Assembly (NCBI GenBank): GCA_000733355.1
Contig: JNVV01000019.1
Coordinates: forward strand, 1 to 64,000
Origin: Falciphora oryzae
Taxonomy: Eukaryota; Ascomycota; Sordariomycetes; Magnaporthales; Magnaporthaceae
Reading direction: 5' to 3'
Length of the DNA: 64,000 nucleotides
Both the position numbers and the translations under genes were made by a program. This document shows, one piece after another, positions 1 to 12,535 of this stretch. The notes beneath the pieces were generated by a model. The model had not been told where the DNA came from and ran no database searches. It saw only the letters and a list, made by a program, of their open reading frames with translations. Positions within the stretch are counted from its first letter, which is position 1. Each line of letters opens with the position of its first letter.

Positions 1-64
1 AAGGGTAGTCGCCGACTCCTCAAAAGACCATCATGTCAGACCAGGGCCGGACATGGCGACTTTC

Positions 65-87
65 TTTTTTTTTTTTTTTTTTTTTTT
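65..87. repeat. T23 homopolymer abutting a stop codon
   Basis: Uninterrupted run of 23 T on the plus strand. Read on the minus strand it is an A run that includes the last two bases of the TAA stop of the small coiled-coil gene. Confidence 0.9.
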
Positions 88-550
88 ACGAGCTGGAGCC
101 CGGGTTGGCGGCCTCGGCGGCGGCGGCCTCGGCGTCGGCGAGCTCCTTCTCCTTGGCGAGGCGCTCCTCGAGCTTCTTGCGCTTCTCGGCGGCCTGCTGG
201 CGCTTGGACTCGTCGGCCTTTGCGCGGCGCTCCTCAGCCTTGTGGGCGACGATGTAGCGGCTCGACCCGAGGGCCGAGGCGAGCAGCTTGGTGGCCGTCT
301 TGAAGTGGCCGAACGCGTCCTTGTAGTGGGCCTTTGCCTCGGCCAGGTTGGCGCGCGCCGTGGCGGAGCGCTTCTTGGCGCGGTAGGCGCGCTCGGCCTG
401 GGAGGCGGCCTTGAGGCGCTGCGACGCCTGCTTGCGCGTCGTCATGAGGTTCATCTCGGTACCTGAGGTGCCCGGGCGCTCCGGCGTCGGCAGGGGCTTC
501 TCCTCCGCGTCGGCGGCCATCTTTCCCTTGGACGAGGACAGGAGACCCAT
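86..550 (-). CDS. small charged coiled-coil protein, conserved hypothetical
   Basis: Single-exon frame of 154 codons from an ATG at 550 to a TAA at 88-86. The protein starts MGLLSSSKGK and is rich in Ala, Lys, Glu and Arg. A long helical, heptad-like stretch covers about residues 35-150 (AEERRAKADESKRQ, KRKKLEERLAKEKEL), so a coiled coil is likely. There is no signal peptide or membrane segment. The Gly at position 2 followed by SSSK resembles an N-myristoylation context, which is inference only. I do not recognise a named family and assign no function. The stop codon runs straight into an A homopolymer on the coding strand (T23 on +, 65-87), which is odd. The gene is divergent from CHO2, 2.2 kb away. 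Codon use is GC-rich like that of the confident genes, which supports a real gene. Confidence 0.7.
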   Translation of the reverse strand: MGLLSSSKGKMAADAEEKPLPTPERPGTSGTEMNLMTTRKQASQRLKAASQAERAYRAKKRSATARANLAEAKAHYKDAFGHFKTATKLLASALGSSRYIVAHKAEERRAKADESKRQQAAEKRKKLEERLAKEKELADAEAAAAEAANPGSSS

Positions 551-2777
551 TAGGTATTATAGAAGGGGGGTTTGTTTGTTTGTTTGTTTGTTCGTTTGTT
601 AGGTAAGTATGATGTATGTACTATAGCGTATAGATGAACGGCGGTATCCTCGAACTGAGACAAACACGGGACACGGGGAGGGATGGGGGTATCAAAAGAG
701 TGTGGGTGAGACTATGCCTAAGGAAGGAAAAAGAAGGGGAGAGAAAAACCGGACACCAGGGAGAGCTCCTGCATATGTGCCTATTATACATATCCCAACC
801 TTGCCGCCTTACTGACGTGTCTGGGTGGTATCCATCCGCATATTTTTTTTTTTCTCTTCTTCTGTTTCCACCGGCATTGGTTCTTCCATAGTGTTTCCCA
901 TCCCCGGCCGTGTAAGCGGTCTAGCGGGGAGGGGGGCGCATCGGCTCAGGGTCGGTTGGCAAAGGCGAAATCACGCCAGTTCATGCGAAGGGGATGGGGG
1001 GTTTTCGCGATGGCCGAAGCAGCCCCGGCGGATCGCATCACGGACGACGACGAGGCAGGGCGCCCATTGGCCGAGCCAGACGGACGGCGCAGTTAGGTCG
1101 AGGACGTTGAGGTGTGAGTGCTCTGGGCTTGCAAGGACCGCATGAGGTTCCAATCAAACGTTTGCCGATTTGGCGCCCATGCCATCCCGGCCGGGCGGGC
1201 ATGGCCCCTGTTGGCGATTGGGCCGTGGTGGGTAAAAAGGCGGGTGTGTTTGGTGACTCGTCAAAGCTCGTCCCCGCCACTGGGCGAAGTGGCGGCCTGG
1301 CCGTTCCTTGCATCCCATCTGAAGCCGAAGTCGATTCGGGAGATGCAAGTATGGGGGATCCTCGGCGCCGGAAATTATGTCATGCCTGGCCTCTTTCCAT
1401 CCCTTCTGCGTGCCGTTCTGGAAGCCAAACAACGAGGTTACGGCACGGGAAGGAGACGAAGGGGAGGGGGAAAATATAGGAAACATAGAGATCAAATGGA
1501 TACTGGGATTATTATCATCGTCCTTGTTCTGCTTGTTGTGTTTCTTTCCGCTTCGGGATGTGTGGGTTCGTCGGTTCCACCAAGAGAATTCTCAATCTGT
1601 GAGGGAAGGGGAGAAAAAAAAAAAAAAGGTATCGCCGAACCACCACCAAACATAATTGAAAATAGTTGGAAATAGGCGGAGGAAAGGAATTACGACCCGA
1701 GGTTCTCAACTTCTATTTTCTTTATCCTGTCCGTCTCTTCTCCTCTTCTCCTTGGTTGAGACCTGGCCAAGTCGGGGTCGTTTCCAGCAGTCGTTCATTA
1801 TCTCGTCACCCACTTGGTTGCATGCAGCGGTGTTGGCAACGTCACGTGGCAGTGCGTCGGACAGCGAGAGGGCTGGTGGCCTTTGGTGCTTTGGTGGCCA
1901 GTGGTACCTGGATTGACGCGGTGCTACCCACCCAATCAACGGCAACATTCCGAGTTCGGCACCAAGGTCGATTCGTGTCGTGGACACCTCGACCGACACC
2001 GCACACACGGCGGGGGCTTCTGGCCACACAGGCAAGCACGCAACGAGGGTCGATCCAGGTGTCAATTTGTTCTGTCAGGGAGCGACGATGCAGCAATCCC
2101 GCGCCTGGCCCAGCCAAGCAGCCGTTCCATCCCATCAAGCCCGAGCTATCAAGCCGCAGCGCGCCAAGACAGGATAGGAAAGCCCGTTAGCAATCGGTTG
2201 AGCTTCTCCGCCGACCGCCCCCCTGTTCGCACAAATCGACGTACTGAAATTGTCCTTGCCTCCGTGGGAAAACCAAAAGCGAGGAAAAAAGACATGTGAC
2301 TGCCCAAGCCTGAGGCTGGGGATCCATTTTCCAGAACCTGCTCAGACCCCGACCCGGCTCTGAGCCTCCCAAGCTTCTTTTATCCCGAACGTCCGCCGTC
2401 ATTGCTTTCCCGTGCCTCTCTGTCTCTCCCCGCTCCTCCTCCAGGCCGGCATTGATCATCTCAGCCTCAGCCCTGGGGTCGTCTACAAGGGTAATCTCAC
2501 CGTGTCATGTCGTGTATTCTACCGTCGTTATAGCATCCACACAGGCCCTGTCATTACACATACCGCTGTAAATAGCATCAACCGCCTCCATCATACTGGA
2601 TACCACGCCTCTTTACCGAACCTCGATCGCTCCTCTCCCCCACCCCGCGGCGCTCGCTCGCCCACTTGCGCACGCCAAGCTCCGCCCCCCTGCGCCCTGT
2701 TGGGATTTGTGTCAGGCGCTTGGTCCGATCTGATCTGAGCACGACGGTGGAAGCAGAGGCCGGCCGGCCTTGACACA
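551..2777. other. divergent intergenic region, small coiled-coil gene / CHO2
   Basis: About 2.2 kb carrying the promoters of the leftward small gene and of CHO2. It contains a TTTG microsatellite (571-600), an A14 run (1614-1627) and no frame I can support as coding. A nine-codon upstream frame with an ATG at 2507 may lie in the CHO2 leader, but the transcript start is unknown. Confidence 0.6.
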
Positions 2778-5700
2778 ATGAGCAGCACCGCGACTGACGG
2801 CGCCTCGGAGGACCCGGCAGCCATCCGTCACAGGCATGGCGCCGGATCCAAACAGGACGCTCCCGAGGCCCCAGCCCCGGCTTCCGATGGAGCTGGGGAT
2901 CCCAAGGCCAGGAATCCCAAAAAGACGTACGGTCGTACGCCGGACGGTACCGGTATGTTGGAAGCACTGCGACGCTCGCTTCGGCCCCCGGATTGGTGAC
3001 AGAGGCCTGGCAATGCATCAATGCAAGCCCCCAGGGCCGTGATCAAGCAACTGCTGACCGTCCGTATTTGCACTACCACCAGTTTTTACGGTGCCGACCA
3101 CCCATGACATGGTCTCGCAGCTTCTAGACCCCCGCCAGTCCAAGAACCTGTCAGATATCATTGTCCTGGCTATCCTGGGCATGCATATCCTGGGTGCATA
3201 CCTCCTCCCCGCTGAACTGAAGCGGCCCGTCTTTGCTGCGATTTTCATGTCTTGGAGGGCCTCGTACAACATAGGCATCGGCTACCTCCTCAGGGTCCAG
3301 TCAAACCACAGGCTGCTCGTTACAAAGGCCAAGAAGCTGAGCCTCTTTGAGGACCCGTCCACTGGCAAAAACCCCCGCCCATGGCTGTACCGCTTTCTCA
3401 AGCGGGAGCTCGAGGCCAAGATTCCCGAGGACTATCGCCTGGAGGATGCACCCATCGAGTACAACACGTGGCTCGTCTTCCGGAGGGTCGTCGACTTGAT
3501 CCTCATGTGCGACTTCGTCTCTTACTGCCTGTTCGCCGTTGTCTGCGGCCACACCCCCGGCGGCGAGGCCCCCTGGATGAGTGCTGGCCGCTGGCTCACT
3601 GGAGTCGTCCTTGTTGGCTTCAACCTCTGGGTCAAGCTCGACGCCCACCGCGTCGTCAAGGATTATGCCTGGTACTGGGGTGACTTCTTCTATCTCATCG
3701 ACCAGGAGCTCACTTTCGACGGCGTCTTTGAGATGGCCCCTCACCCCATGTACTCGATCGGCTACGTTGGCTACTACGGTATCTCCATGATGGCCGCCAG
3801 CTATGACGTGCTATTCATCTCGATCCTGGCACACCTGGCTCAACTCATCTTCCTCGTCGTCGTCGAGAACCCCCACATCGAGAAGACGTACAACAAGCCG
3901 CCTCCCCGAATTCGCGCCGATTCTGAGCCCTCCGGTGACAGCGCTGCCCTCGCACAGATCCAGGACGGCCCCGCCGATGCCGACTCGTCGTCGGCCGTGA
4001 GGGACTCCCCCGTGACCGTGCACAACCTGTTGGGCTTCCGCAACATGGATTTGTTCCGCATCCCCGACTATACCGTTGTGCTGATCTCTCTATACCTGGG
4101 CACTCTCACCCTCGCCACCCCGAAGACTGAGCTGTGGCAGGTTGTCTTTGTTGCCCACGCCGTCTTCTGGCGTCTATGGTTTTCCATCGGCCTTGGCTGG
4201 ATCTTGAATCGCCAGTCAAAGGACAAGATGTTCACGCGTCATTTTGTCAAGTATGGCGAAAGTGTCGGTGAAGCCTGGCGGCAGTGGAAGGGCATGTACC
4301 ACGTCAGCACCACCATGTGCCACGGCTCGTTTGTAGCGGCGTGCTGGAAGATGTACGAGCTTCCCACGGACTGGACGCACGAGTGGGTGCTCCTGAAGCA
4401 CGTCATCGGCCTCAGTCTGGTTGCGCTGCAGATCTGGACCGCCGTGAGCATCTATGACGAGCTAGGCGAGTTTGGCTGGTTCTTTGGTGATTTCTTTTTC
4501 AACAGCCGCGGCAAGCTGACGTACCGGTCCATCTACCGCTTCCTCAACAATCCGGAGCGTGTCATGGGCTCGGCCGGGCTGTGGGGTGCCGCGCTCATCA
4601 CTTGGAGCCGTTCCGTCTTCATCCTGGCACTCATGGGCCAGCTGCTGACCCTGGGCTTCATCTCGTACGTGGAGAAGCCACATATGCAGAAGATTTACGG
4701 CCAGAACGTGCGGGAGGAGGCCGGCCTGACCAAGTTCGTCAAGCGCTCCCTCCCGCCGCCGGTCAAGGAGTGGTCTGAGAGCGTGGACCGGGTCCTGGAC
4801 GACGCCAAGACCTTTGTGGAGGAGTTCGTCGAGTCGGCACGTCCCAAGCTTGCCGCTGGCGTCTCTGTGATGCGCGACACGACTGCGCTATTTAACAACT
4901 TCCCCGCACGCCTTACCATCTCGCAGCTGAACCCGGCCATGGCAGGTCTGGACCCGACATACTACTCGGTCTCGGTCGAGGGCACGGTAGAGCAGAAAGC
5001 GGCTAGCGAACGATTCACCGGCAAGGAGAGCGTGCAGGGCCGGATACCAAAGAACGTCAAGACGCTGGTGTTCGAGTACGGGGCGCCGATCCGGGTCAAG
5101 TGGACCGCGCCGGCCAACCACAGCAAGCGGGACTGGATTGGACTCTATATGGTGATTGACAACCGGTCCCGAGAGGTCACTGAGGTGCCGTCGCAGGGTC
5201 GCTGGGTGCCCACGTGCCCAGGGGCGTACGATCGGACGACGGACGAGGGTATCGTGTCGGCGGACCGACCGGTCGAGTCAAGTCCGGAATTGGTGCAGGG
5301 TGAGATGGTGTTCGAAGGCGACAAGCTGTGGTGGACCCAGGGAACGTTCGAATTCCGGTACCACCACGACGGCAACCACAACGTCATGTCCATCTCGGAG
5401 CCGTTCGAGATCAAGATCGGGCGGTTCGACGACGACGAGGCGGTCGATGCCATGGACGCTGGCGGCGCGCTGTATGAGCGGACGGTGGAATCGGCGCTGC
5501 TCCCGCTGGTGCGCAACTGCCTTGACCGCAACCCGGAGGTGGCACCGGAGTCGGTGGACGAGCCGTTTGGGAGCTTGGTCGAGCGGGACAGCAAGTACGC
5601 CAAGCGCGTGGTCTATGCCATCCGCCACATGTTTGGTGTTGAGTTTGCTCCGGCTGTTGTGCCCGCCGACGGGAACATCAGAAAACTGGCGTGGCGTGTG

Positions 5701-5859
5701 TGCAACGCTAAGCAGGTTCTGGTAAGTTCATTCAGTATTGTCTCCTTTGGATCCCATTATGCTAACCTTGGCTTTTCACCACTCCAGGCGCCGTATAGCA
5801 TGTCGCGCTCCAGAGGTACCACCACGCCAGTCAACGAGAAGTTTCCACAGACTCCATGA
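2778..5859 (+). CDS. cho2: phosphatidylethanolamine N-methyltransferase (CHO2)
   Basis: Exons 2778-2952, 3083-5721 and 5788-5859 give 961 aa, the usual size of fungal Cho2. Introns are GTATGT...CAG (130 nt) and GTAAGT...CAG (66 nt). The second has a GCTAACC branch site and is a multiple of three without a stop, so an unspliced reading stays open. Across the first junction the protein reads [21 protein letters not shown], the expected family N-terminus. The enzyme transfers the first methyl group from S-adenosylmethionine to phosphatidylethanolamine in the ER membrane, the first step of the methylation route to phosphatidylcholine. Two tandem membrane methyltransferase halves are visible, the first with [16 protein letters not shown] and the second with [18 protein letters not shown], each among several hydrophobic segments. 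A soluble C-terminal domain follows ([18 protein letters not shown]). The ATG at 2778 is chosen because it opens the exon carrying the conserved N-terminus. Confidence 0.96.
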
Positions 5860-6868
5860 AGCTGTTTTGGTTTGTAAACATTGGGAGGCGGCAATAGGAG
5901 ATCGAGGGCATACGAGCGGTGTTGAGGACAATACCAAGGTTGCATGGCGTTCATGTCTTGAGAGTTGTGCCTGTTGAGATACATGTTCATAAAGACCACC
6001 CAGGGGCCCATGTTTCGAAAAGCAAAGGGTATGGCAATATAATTATCAGAGATACCTAACGCCTGGCCGATGTCAGCTATGTTGGCAAAATAACTGCTAA
6101 GACATTTGATGGATGGCGTTGATCCTGCCCGGATAGATCCTGTCGAGTGTGGGGAATGGCTAGGAAGGAGCTAAGCCCAGAAGCTCCCGCCTGGCTGCAG
6201 GTGCTTGCAGGTGATGGAAAACGCCTTTCCTCAGGGGTTCCGATTTTGTATACGGTGCAGTGTATACCTCAGGGAGTCCTGGCCAGTGCCGGTACATGAA
6301 TGCATGATGAAACATGGCCGCAGCTCGAAGGCTCCGTCCCGCTGTGTAACTGCTCCGAGGGGACAGCCCCACCTTGACCCCACCACGAGCTTGGCCCAGC
6401 CGACCACCCTGGGTGCAGTGTGCAGCACAGGACAGCAGCACAAGCACAGTACGGTACCAGACTCTGGAAGTCCAAGAACCTGTGGTGACTTCACTGCCTA
6501 ACCGACCAGGCCTCGATGGACCGTTTCTCTGCGACAATCTCACACAACCTAGAACGACTGTGCATTCCACCACCGAGCTGCCCTCCCTGTCCTCTCAGCG
6601 ATTGGCTTTCCTCACTCTAGCACCTCGCCGCTTGCCTCCCTCGGTACCTGACGTGGTGCTTTGCACTCCCACATACACCGTCCGGATTACCTGGACAGCC
6701 GACGCGACAGGAGTGAGAGTCAGTCGGGACAGCACATCAGAGGGAGGTCTGAGGATTGCTGGCAACACATCTGGCGGGCCTGGATTGTCACCGTAAACCA
6801 AAAGAAGGGGACATTTTGGTCCAACCCAACCTCGTCGCACGCACTTTTGGCCCGCGCCCATCGCCACG
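5860..6868. other. intergenic region between CHO2 and SEC1
   Basis: About 1 kb with the CHO2 3' region and the SEC1 promoter and leader. I see no coding frame with supporting splice structure and no RNA gene. Confidence 0.6.
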
Positions 6869-9529
6869 ATGGGAGTCTCGGCAATTCAAGAACAGCATGA
6901 CAGTCGGTGCTCCCTCGCAGGTCCCTGGGCCGGCGTGTCTCTCACGCTGCCCGCATCGCACTTGCTTTCACTCTTCTGTTCTCAGCTAACAGCACACCCC
7001 CGGCCAACAGTCATTGTCGACACCATCAAGAACATAACCCAAGGAGATGTGAGATTCCACCACCGCCTGCCCGCTCCGACACCCATTGCGCTCTAGCCGG
7101 GTTTCTAACTGCCGTCTGGCTGCTCGTGTGTAGTGGAAAGTCCTCGTTCTCGACGAAAACTCCAAGAAGATCATCGACAATGTCGTCAAGGAAGATGACA
7201 TCCTCGACAAGAACATCGCCAGTGCGCCTGCCCTGTCCCGACCCGCACTTCTCAGATTTCGCACCTGATACTGATCGGCTACTGCGCCGGCCACCTCCTT
7301 CCGAAGCACAGATATCGAGTTGATCGAGGAGAGGCGGGAGATGAACCCTACCATGGATGCCGTCTACATACTGTCGCCACTGCCGCATATCGTGGACTGC
7401 CTGTTGGCCGACTTTGACCGCCGGAGGTACCGACGCTCGTTCCTGGTGTGGACTGGCGTGCTGGACCCGCAGCTGCGCCGTCGCATCGACTCCTCGCCTG
7501 CCGCCCGCGAGCTGAAGGCCGGCTTCGAGACGCTCTCCATCGACTTTTACCCCAGGGAGTCTCACCTGGTCACCTTTAGAGACCCCTGGAGCTTCCCAAT
7601 CCTATACCACCCGGCCTGCAACCACCTCGTGCGCGATCACATGGTGGCTTTGGCCCAGAAGGTTCGTCGTCCCACATGGCGGCGCCCGACGCTTGTGGCT
7701 AGCTCTAGAGCGCTGCCTGCACATGCACGCCAGCCAGAACCTAAGAGCTCGCCTGCGGCTAACGGAGCCCCTGTCCCATCTAGGTAACCGGACTATGCGT
7801 CACCTTGGGAGAGTACCCCAAAGTCCGATATTACAAGCCCAAAAACCCATTACACGAAGCAAGCGTGCTGTGCTCCCACCTCGCCCGCTTCATCCAGGAG
7901 GAGCTGGATGAGTATTCGCAGTGGAACCCCAACTTCCCACCGCCATCGTCGCGGCCGCCGGGCGTGCTCATCGTGACGGACCGGTCCATGGATCTAATGG
8001 CGCCGCTCGTCCACGAGTTCACTTACCAGGCCATGGCCCACGACCTGCTGAGCATTAGTGAAGGCGAGAAAGTCTCGTACCACATGACCATCAACGAGGG
8101 CACGGCGAGGGCTGAGGAAAAGGACATGGAGCTGCAAGAGAAGGACAAGGTCTGGGTCGACAACCGGCACCGCCACATGAAGGACACGATAGACAAGCTC
8201 ATGGGCGACTTCCAGAAGTTCCTGGATAAAAACCCGCACTTCCGGGACGAGGGCAACGGCGACGCGACGAACCTGAACGCTATCAAGGACATGCTGGCGG
8301 GCCTGCCTCAGTTCCAGGAGATGAAGGAGGCCTACTCGCTCCACCTGACCATGGCGCAGGAATGTATGAACGTGTTCCAGAAACACAAGCTCCCCGACAT
8401 CGCGTCGATCGAGCAGACTCTGGCCACGGGGCTGGATGAGGACTTTAGGAAACCAAAGAACATTCTGGACCAGGTCGTGCGCCTGCTCGACGACGAAGCC
8501 GTCCCCCACTCGGACAGGCTGCGGCTCATCATGGCCTATCTGATATACCGAGACGGTGTCATCCCCGAAGACGTCACAAGGCTGCTGAACCATGCGTCTT
8601 TGCCGCTGCAGAACGGCGAGGTGATCAGCAACCTGGAGCTGATTGGCGCTAGGACGACCCACGGCCTCAAGGACGTGAGACAGGTACCTCCGCCGCTCTT
8701 CCCTCTCGACGTCAAAGCTCTCAGCAACCAAAGCGAGGAGTATGCGCTGTCGCGCTTCGAGCCCAACGTGAAGCATATGCTAGACCACGTGTGCAAGGGA
8801 ACGCTGGACCAGACCTCGTTTCCCTATGTCAAGCCGCCGCTGGACCCGAACGAGGACGCGGCCATCGGCCAGGGGTCTCTGAGAGCGGCCAAGCCTAGCT
8901 GGGCGGGAGCCTCGCGCCGGACGAATGAGAACCGGCAGCGCATCCTCGTTTTTATGGCAGGAGGCGCCACGTATTCCGAGGCGCGCGCGTGCTACGAGGC
9001 GTCAGCCCAGCACTCGCGCGACGTCTTCCTGGCGACTAGCCACATGGTATCCCCTGCGCTGTTTGTGCGCCAAGTTGGTGATTTGTCGGTTGATAAGCGC
9101 CGACTCGATCTTCCGCAAGAGCGGCCCAGGCCCAAGGCACCGGCACATCTATTTGAGCGCGAGCGTCCGCCGCCGCCTCCCATGGGGCAGCAACGACCGC
9201 CGCCGCCCGGGGCCATCCAGGGCATACCACAGCAAGGCCCAGGAGGACCGCGCATGGGTGGTGCGCCCCCTCGCCCGCCGCCGGGGGCGGGTGTTGGGAT
9301 TCCGGGCGGGCCGCGGCCGCCGACAACCGCCATGGGCCAGATGACCCTTGGTGGTGGTGGTGGTGGCGGCGGCGGCGGCAGCGTAGGAGGACCCCCGAGC
9401 AACGGGGGCGAGGATTGGCCTTCGATCTCGCCCAGCCCCAGCCCTGCTCCTTCGACGGGGAAGCCGGAGAAAGAGAAGAAGAAGCGGAATATCTTCGGAA
9501 TCAAGAAGTCGTCCAAGAGCCACAGCTGA
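6869..9529 (+). CDS. sec1: Sec1/Munc18 family syntaxin-binding protein SEC1
   Basis: Five exons: 6869-6902, 7011-7048, 7134-7221, 7312-7661 and 7784-9529, encoding 751 aa. Joined, the N-terminus reads MGVSAIQEQHD-IIVDTIKNITQGD-WKVLVLDENSKK and then NIELIEERRE, as in other fungal Sec1 proteins. The first donor is the less common GTCGGT; its branch site GCTAAC is about 20 nt before the acceptor. Sec1 binds plasma-membrane SNARE complexes and promotes docking and fusion of secretory vesicles at sites of polarised growth. The Sec1 fold covers about residues 20-640 (LLADFDRRRYRRSFLVWT, VLIVTDRSMDLMAPLVHE, LVFMAGGATYSEARACYE). The last 120 residues are a low-complexity tail of poly-Pro blocks, a Gly10 run coded by a GGT/GGC tract, and a Lys-rich end (KKKRNIFGIKKSSK). 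The two very short first exons (34 and 38 nt) make automatic prediction of this start error-prone. Confidence 0.95.
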
Positions 9530-10161
9530 GGAAGAAGAGATTTGCCCCGGCGCGGGGCTGTTTGGCGCTTGGTAGGTTCAGGGGTTCCCGTCATGGTTCT
9601 CTATCTTGTCTTTGGATAGCATCTCGATCATTTCCTTTTTTCCGAGCCTCCACCTCGTATATCATGTATCCTGCTCTTCTTTTCTCTGGGATATGGCATG
9701 AGCATGGCGTTGGACGGTCTTCTATGTATTTTCCGGGTGGATATGAATCGCAGTCGAATCCAAGGGTCGTTCGAAAAGGTGTGTGAGGCTCAACGATTTC
9801 GACGCTTTTTAGACCAATCGTACAAGGCCCGGTGCCTTATTTTCTTCTTTTTCTTGTTCGGCTTCCACATGAACGCGACGAGTGGAATCCGGCCGTCCAT
9901 CAGCCGGAAGAATAAGAGCAAAGGGACCCAGTAAGCATGCGCAAATCGGGCCCGGTGTTATCTATCTGTTTGTATCTGGTACACATGGGTTCTGAGAGTG
10001 GCAACTTCCTCGCAACCCAAGCCGTCTGTCGCCCTCGATGGAGCAGCATCCGCGCGGCCACCTCGTAAGGGCCGCGGAAACCCAGCCAAGAAAAGACGGG
10101 ATCGCGCGAGAATGCGCAATAGATGTGTGAAGACGAAAAAAACGGGGGAAGAGGAAAGAAC
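9530..10161. other. convergent 3' region of SEC1 and eIF3g
   Basis: About 630 bases between two converging genes. Only 3' untranslated sequence is expected here and I see no gene. Confidence 0.6.
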
Positions 10162-11354
10162 TCAAGTGGCCTTCTTGGCGAACTCGACCCTGAGAATGAG
10201 ATGCTTGAAACCCCAGCCGTCCATCTTGTTGCACGCCTTGACGGCGTCGTCCCTGTCGGCGAAACTGATAAAGGCGAAGCCCTTGGCCAGGCCCGTGTCG
10301 CGGTCCTTGGCCAGGAAGACTCGGGTGACGCGGCCGAACCGCTCGAACATATCGCGCAGCTCTTGCTCCTCTGCCATCTCCGAGACCTGTTTTTTTTTTT
10401 TTTGTCATTTGTGTTAGCGGGTGACTCTGGCCTCTCTCTCTCTGTGTGTGTGTGTGTCTCCAGAAAGGGAAAACAAGGAAATAGTACTCACGTTGGTGAC
10501 ACGAAGGGTCGCAAGGTCGTCCCTCTCGCCGTACTTGCCGCCGGCGCCGCCCATCTTCTCGCCCTCCTTGCCGCCGTTGCGCAGCGCGGGCGGCACGTAC
10601 GAGCCCTTCTTACCGGCGCCCGCCCCGCCGGCACCAGCGCCCAGGTCGTCGCCGAGCCCCAGGTCCGCGCCCGGGCCGGCTCCCGCACCACCCGGGGCGG
10701 CCTCGCCGACGGGGGCCATGGTGTCCTTGTAGGGGCAGCGGGCGGTGAAGTGCTCGCCGTTGCAGATGCGGCACTTGACCTTCTTGTCCTTGAGCTTGTC
10801 CTTCATGGCGTTCGCGTTGGGGTCCTTGGACTCGTCCTTTGCCTCCTTGCGCCAGTTGGCCGAAGGGCGGAAGATGATGTTCTCGCCGACCGAGGTGGTG
10901 TCTGCCGCGGGCCCCGCGGCGTCCTTGGCCGACAGGCCGAACTTGCCCCACGTCTTGCGGTCGGCGACGCGCGGGCTGACGACCTCGCGGTGCGTCGTCA
11001 GGCGCACGCGGCGCGTCGTCTTGACCTTTTGGTTCATGTCGTTGTAGCGCCAGCTGATGATGGTCTTGGTGCCGTCCTTGTTCACGATGGTCTGCGGGTC
11101 CGGCAGCCTGTCGACCGTCGGCGTGCCCTCGTCCACGTCGTCGTCGTCGGCCCAAGCCAGAGGCCTGTGTTAGGTAGGTAGCGAAGAGCTGTCAGTCCTT
11201 TTTTTTTTTTTTGGCGCCATCACCCACTGGATCCGTCTCCCTCTCTTTCCCCGCTCGCTTCCTTGTCGTTCCTTGCATTCCCGCGCAGCAGCCTTTGGTC
11301 GCGGCAAAGAGGAGGAGGGACCTACTTTGTGGGCTTTGCTGAGGCTGATGCCAT
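10162..11354 (-). CDS. tif35: translation initiation factor eIF3 subunit G (TIF35)
   Basis: Three exons on the minus strand: 11354-11326, 11164-10492 and 10386-10162, encoding 308 aa. The start [19 protein letters not shown] is reached by joining a 29-nt first exon (donor GTAGGT) to the main exon; the large frame alone lacks this start. The subunit belongs to the eIF3 complex that loads mRNA on the 40S ribosome and assists scanning and reinitiation. Visible parts are an acidic N-terminus, the eIF3g block ([31 protein letters not shown]), a CX2CX3HX4C zinc knuckle near residue 141 ([13 protein letters not shown]), a Gly/Ala-rich linker, and a C-terminal RRM with [11 protein letters not shown] and KGFAFISF, ending [13 protein letters not shown]. 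Both introns carry A14 runs on the coding strand, the second directly before the CAG acceptor, and that intron also has CT/GT repeats. Confidence 0.95.
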
Positions 11355-12535
11355 GGTTGTGTTTGTGTGTGTGAGATTACCGCCGGCTCCGGGCGAAAGT
11401 TTGCGCGGCGGATATTGCGAGTCGATCGTCAAGGCCCGGTAGATACAAGGCCACCTCGTCTATGTGCGTGCTTGGCTGGTTTGCCGCCTTGTCGTCGTCG
11501 GCGCCGATGAAAGATTTCCCTTTTTCTCCTCGGAGCGAGTGAGCGGGGTGGATTTTTGGGGTCCCACCATGAATTTCAGCATTTTGTCAGAAAACAAGGT
11601 GTGGCGTCGACTCGCGGAGAACTGTGGCGAGAGCGGAAGCTCTTGGGCACACCTCACTGACTAACAACACAACACCAGACAGCACAACACTACGTGTGCT
11701 GTACCAAACAACGATTTTCACCATGGGCCTCTCGAATCCGATATTCAATCGTAACCACGGGAGGCCGCATGGTCAGAGCCGATTGGCTGGTAGATGAGAT
11801 GTAGATAGGAATTTCCCATAGCAAAGGACAGCTTAGTGGTACAATAGTGCTTTTTGCAGCTGGCACAAAACCCGAAGCCAATGCCAGAAAGAAGCAAGGG
11901 AAAAATCAAAAGGGAAGCCATGTACAGCGTCGTGGCGCAATTCGGCATCAAAATCGTCCCAAGATCCCCAACCCGCCCGCTTTCCATAAAAAAAAAAAAA
12001 AAAAATCCCGTCATCCGGATGGTCACATTCCCTCCGTCGCCTGGTTTTGCCGCCTGCCCATCGCTCCAAAGCGGGTGGCTCTGCAGCGTTATTTTCTATC
12101 ATGGTCTTCGAAACGCCCGCTGCCAAATCAAGATCAAGAACAAAAGAGAGGGAAAAAGGTATCCAACGTGAAAAGAATGAAGAATACAAATGCAATGTGG
12201 AATAAAGAATATGCCACCCGCCAGTCAATGCTCCCGACACCTGGAAGTGACAAAAGAGACTCGCAAGCATGAGTGGTTCCGATGAGTCGTGCGGCAAACA
12301 AGAATCGAAGGATAAAAAAGCGTAAAAGAAAAGTAAAATGAGGACGCCTCGGGATTATTCAAGGCGCGCGTGTGGGTATGAGGGGAAATCAAAATGCCAA
12401 AATAACAAACCAAGAAGGGTAACAAGAAACAAAGACATAAGAGAGTAGCATAGTACAAAAGTGTACAAGGTGGAGGGTGATGTCGTAATAATAGTGACAG
12501 TCTGTAAAATCAGAGACAAGAGCAGCCAAGGCAGC
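11355..12535. other. intergenic region upstream of eIF3g
   Basis: About 1.2 kb holding the eIF3g promoter and the 3' region of the PH-domain gene. It contains an A18 run (11988-12005). The longest frames here read as low-complexity shadow translations and I support none. Confidence 0.6.

Noticed and set aside
1118..1675. 185-codon plus-strand frame upstream of CHO2
   Set aside because: No domain, runs through simple A-rich sequence, and overlaps other equally open frames.
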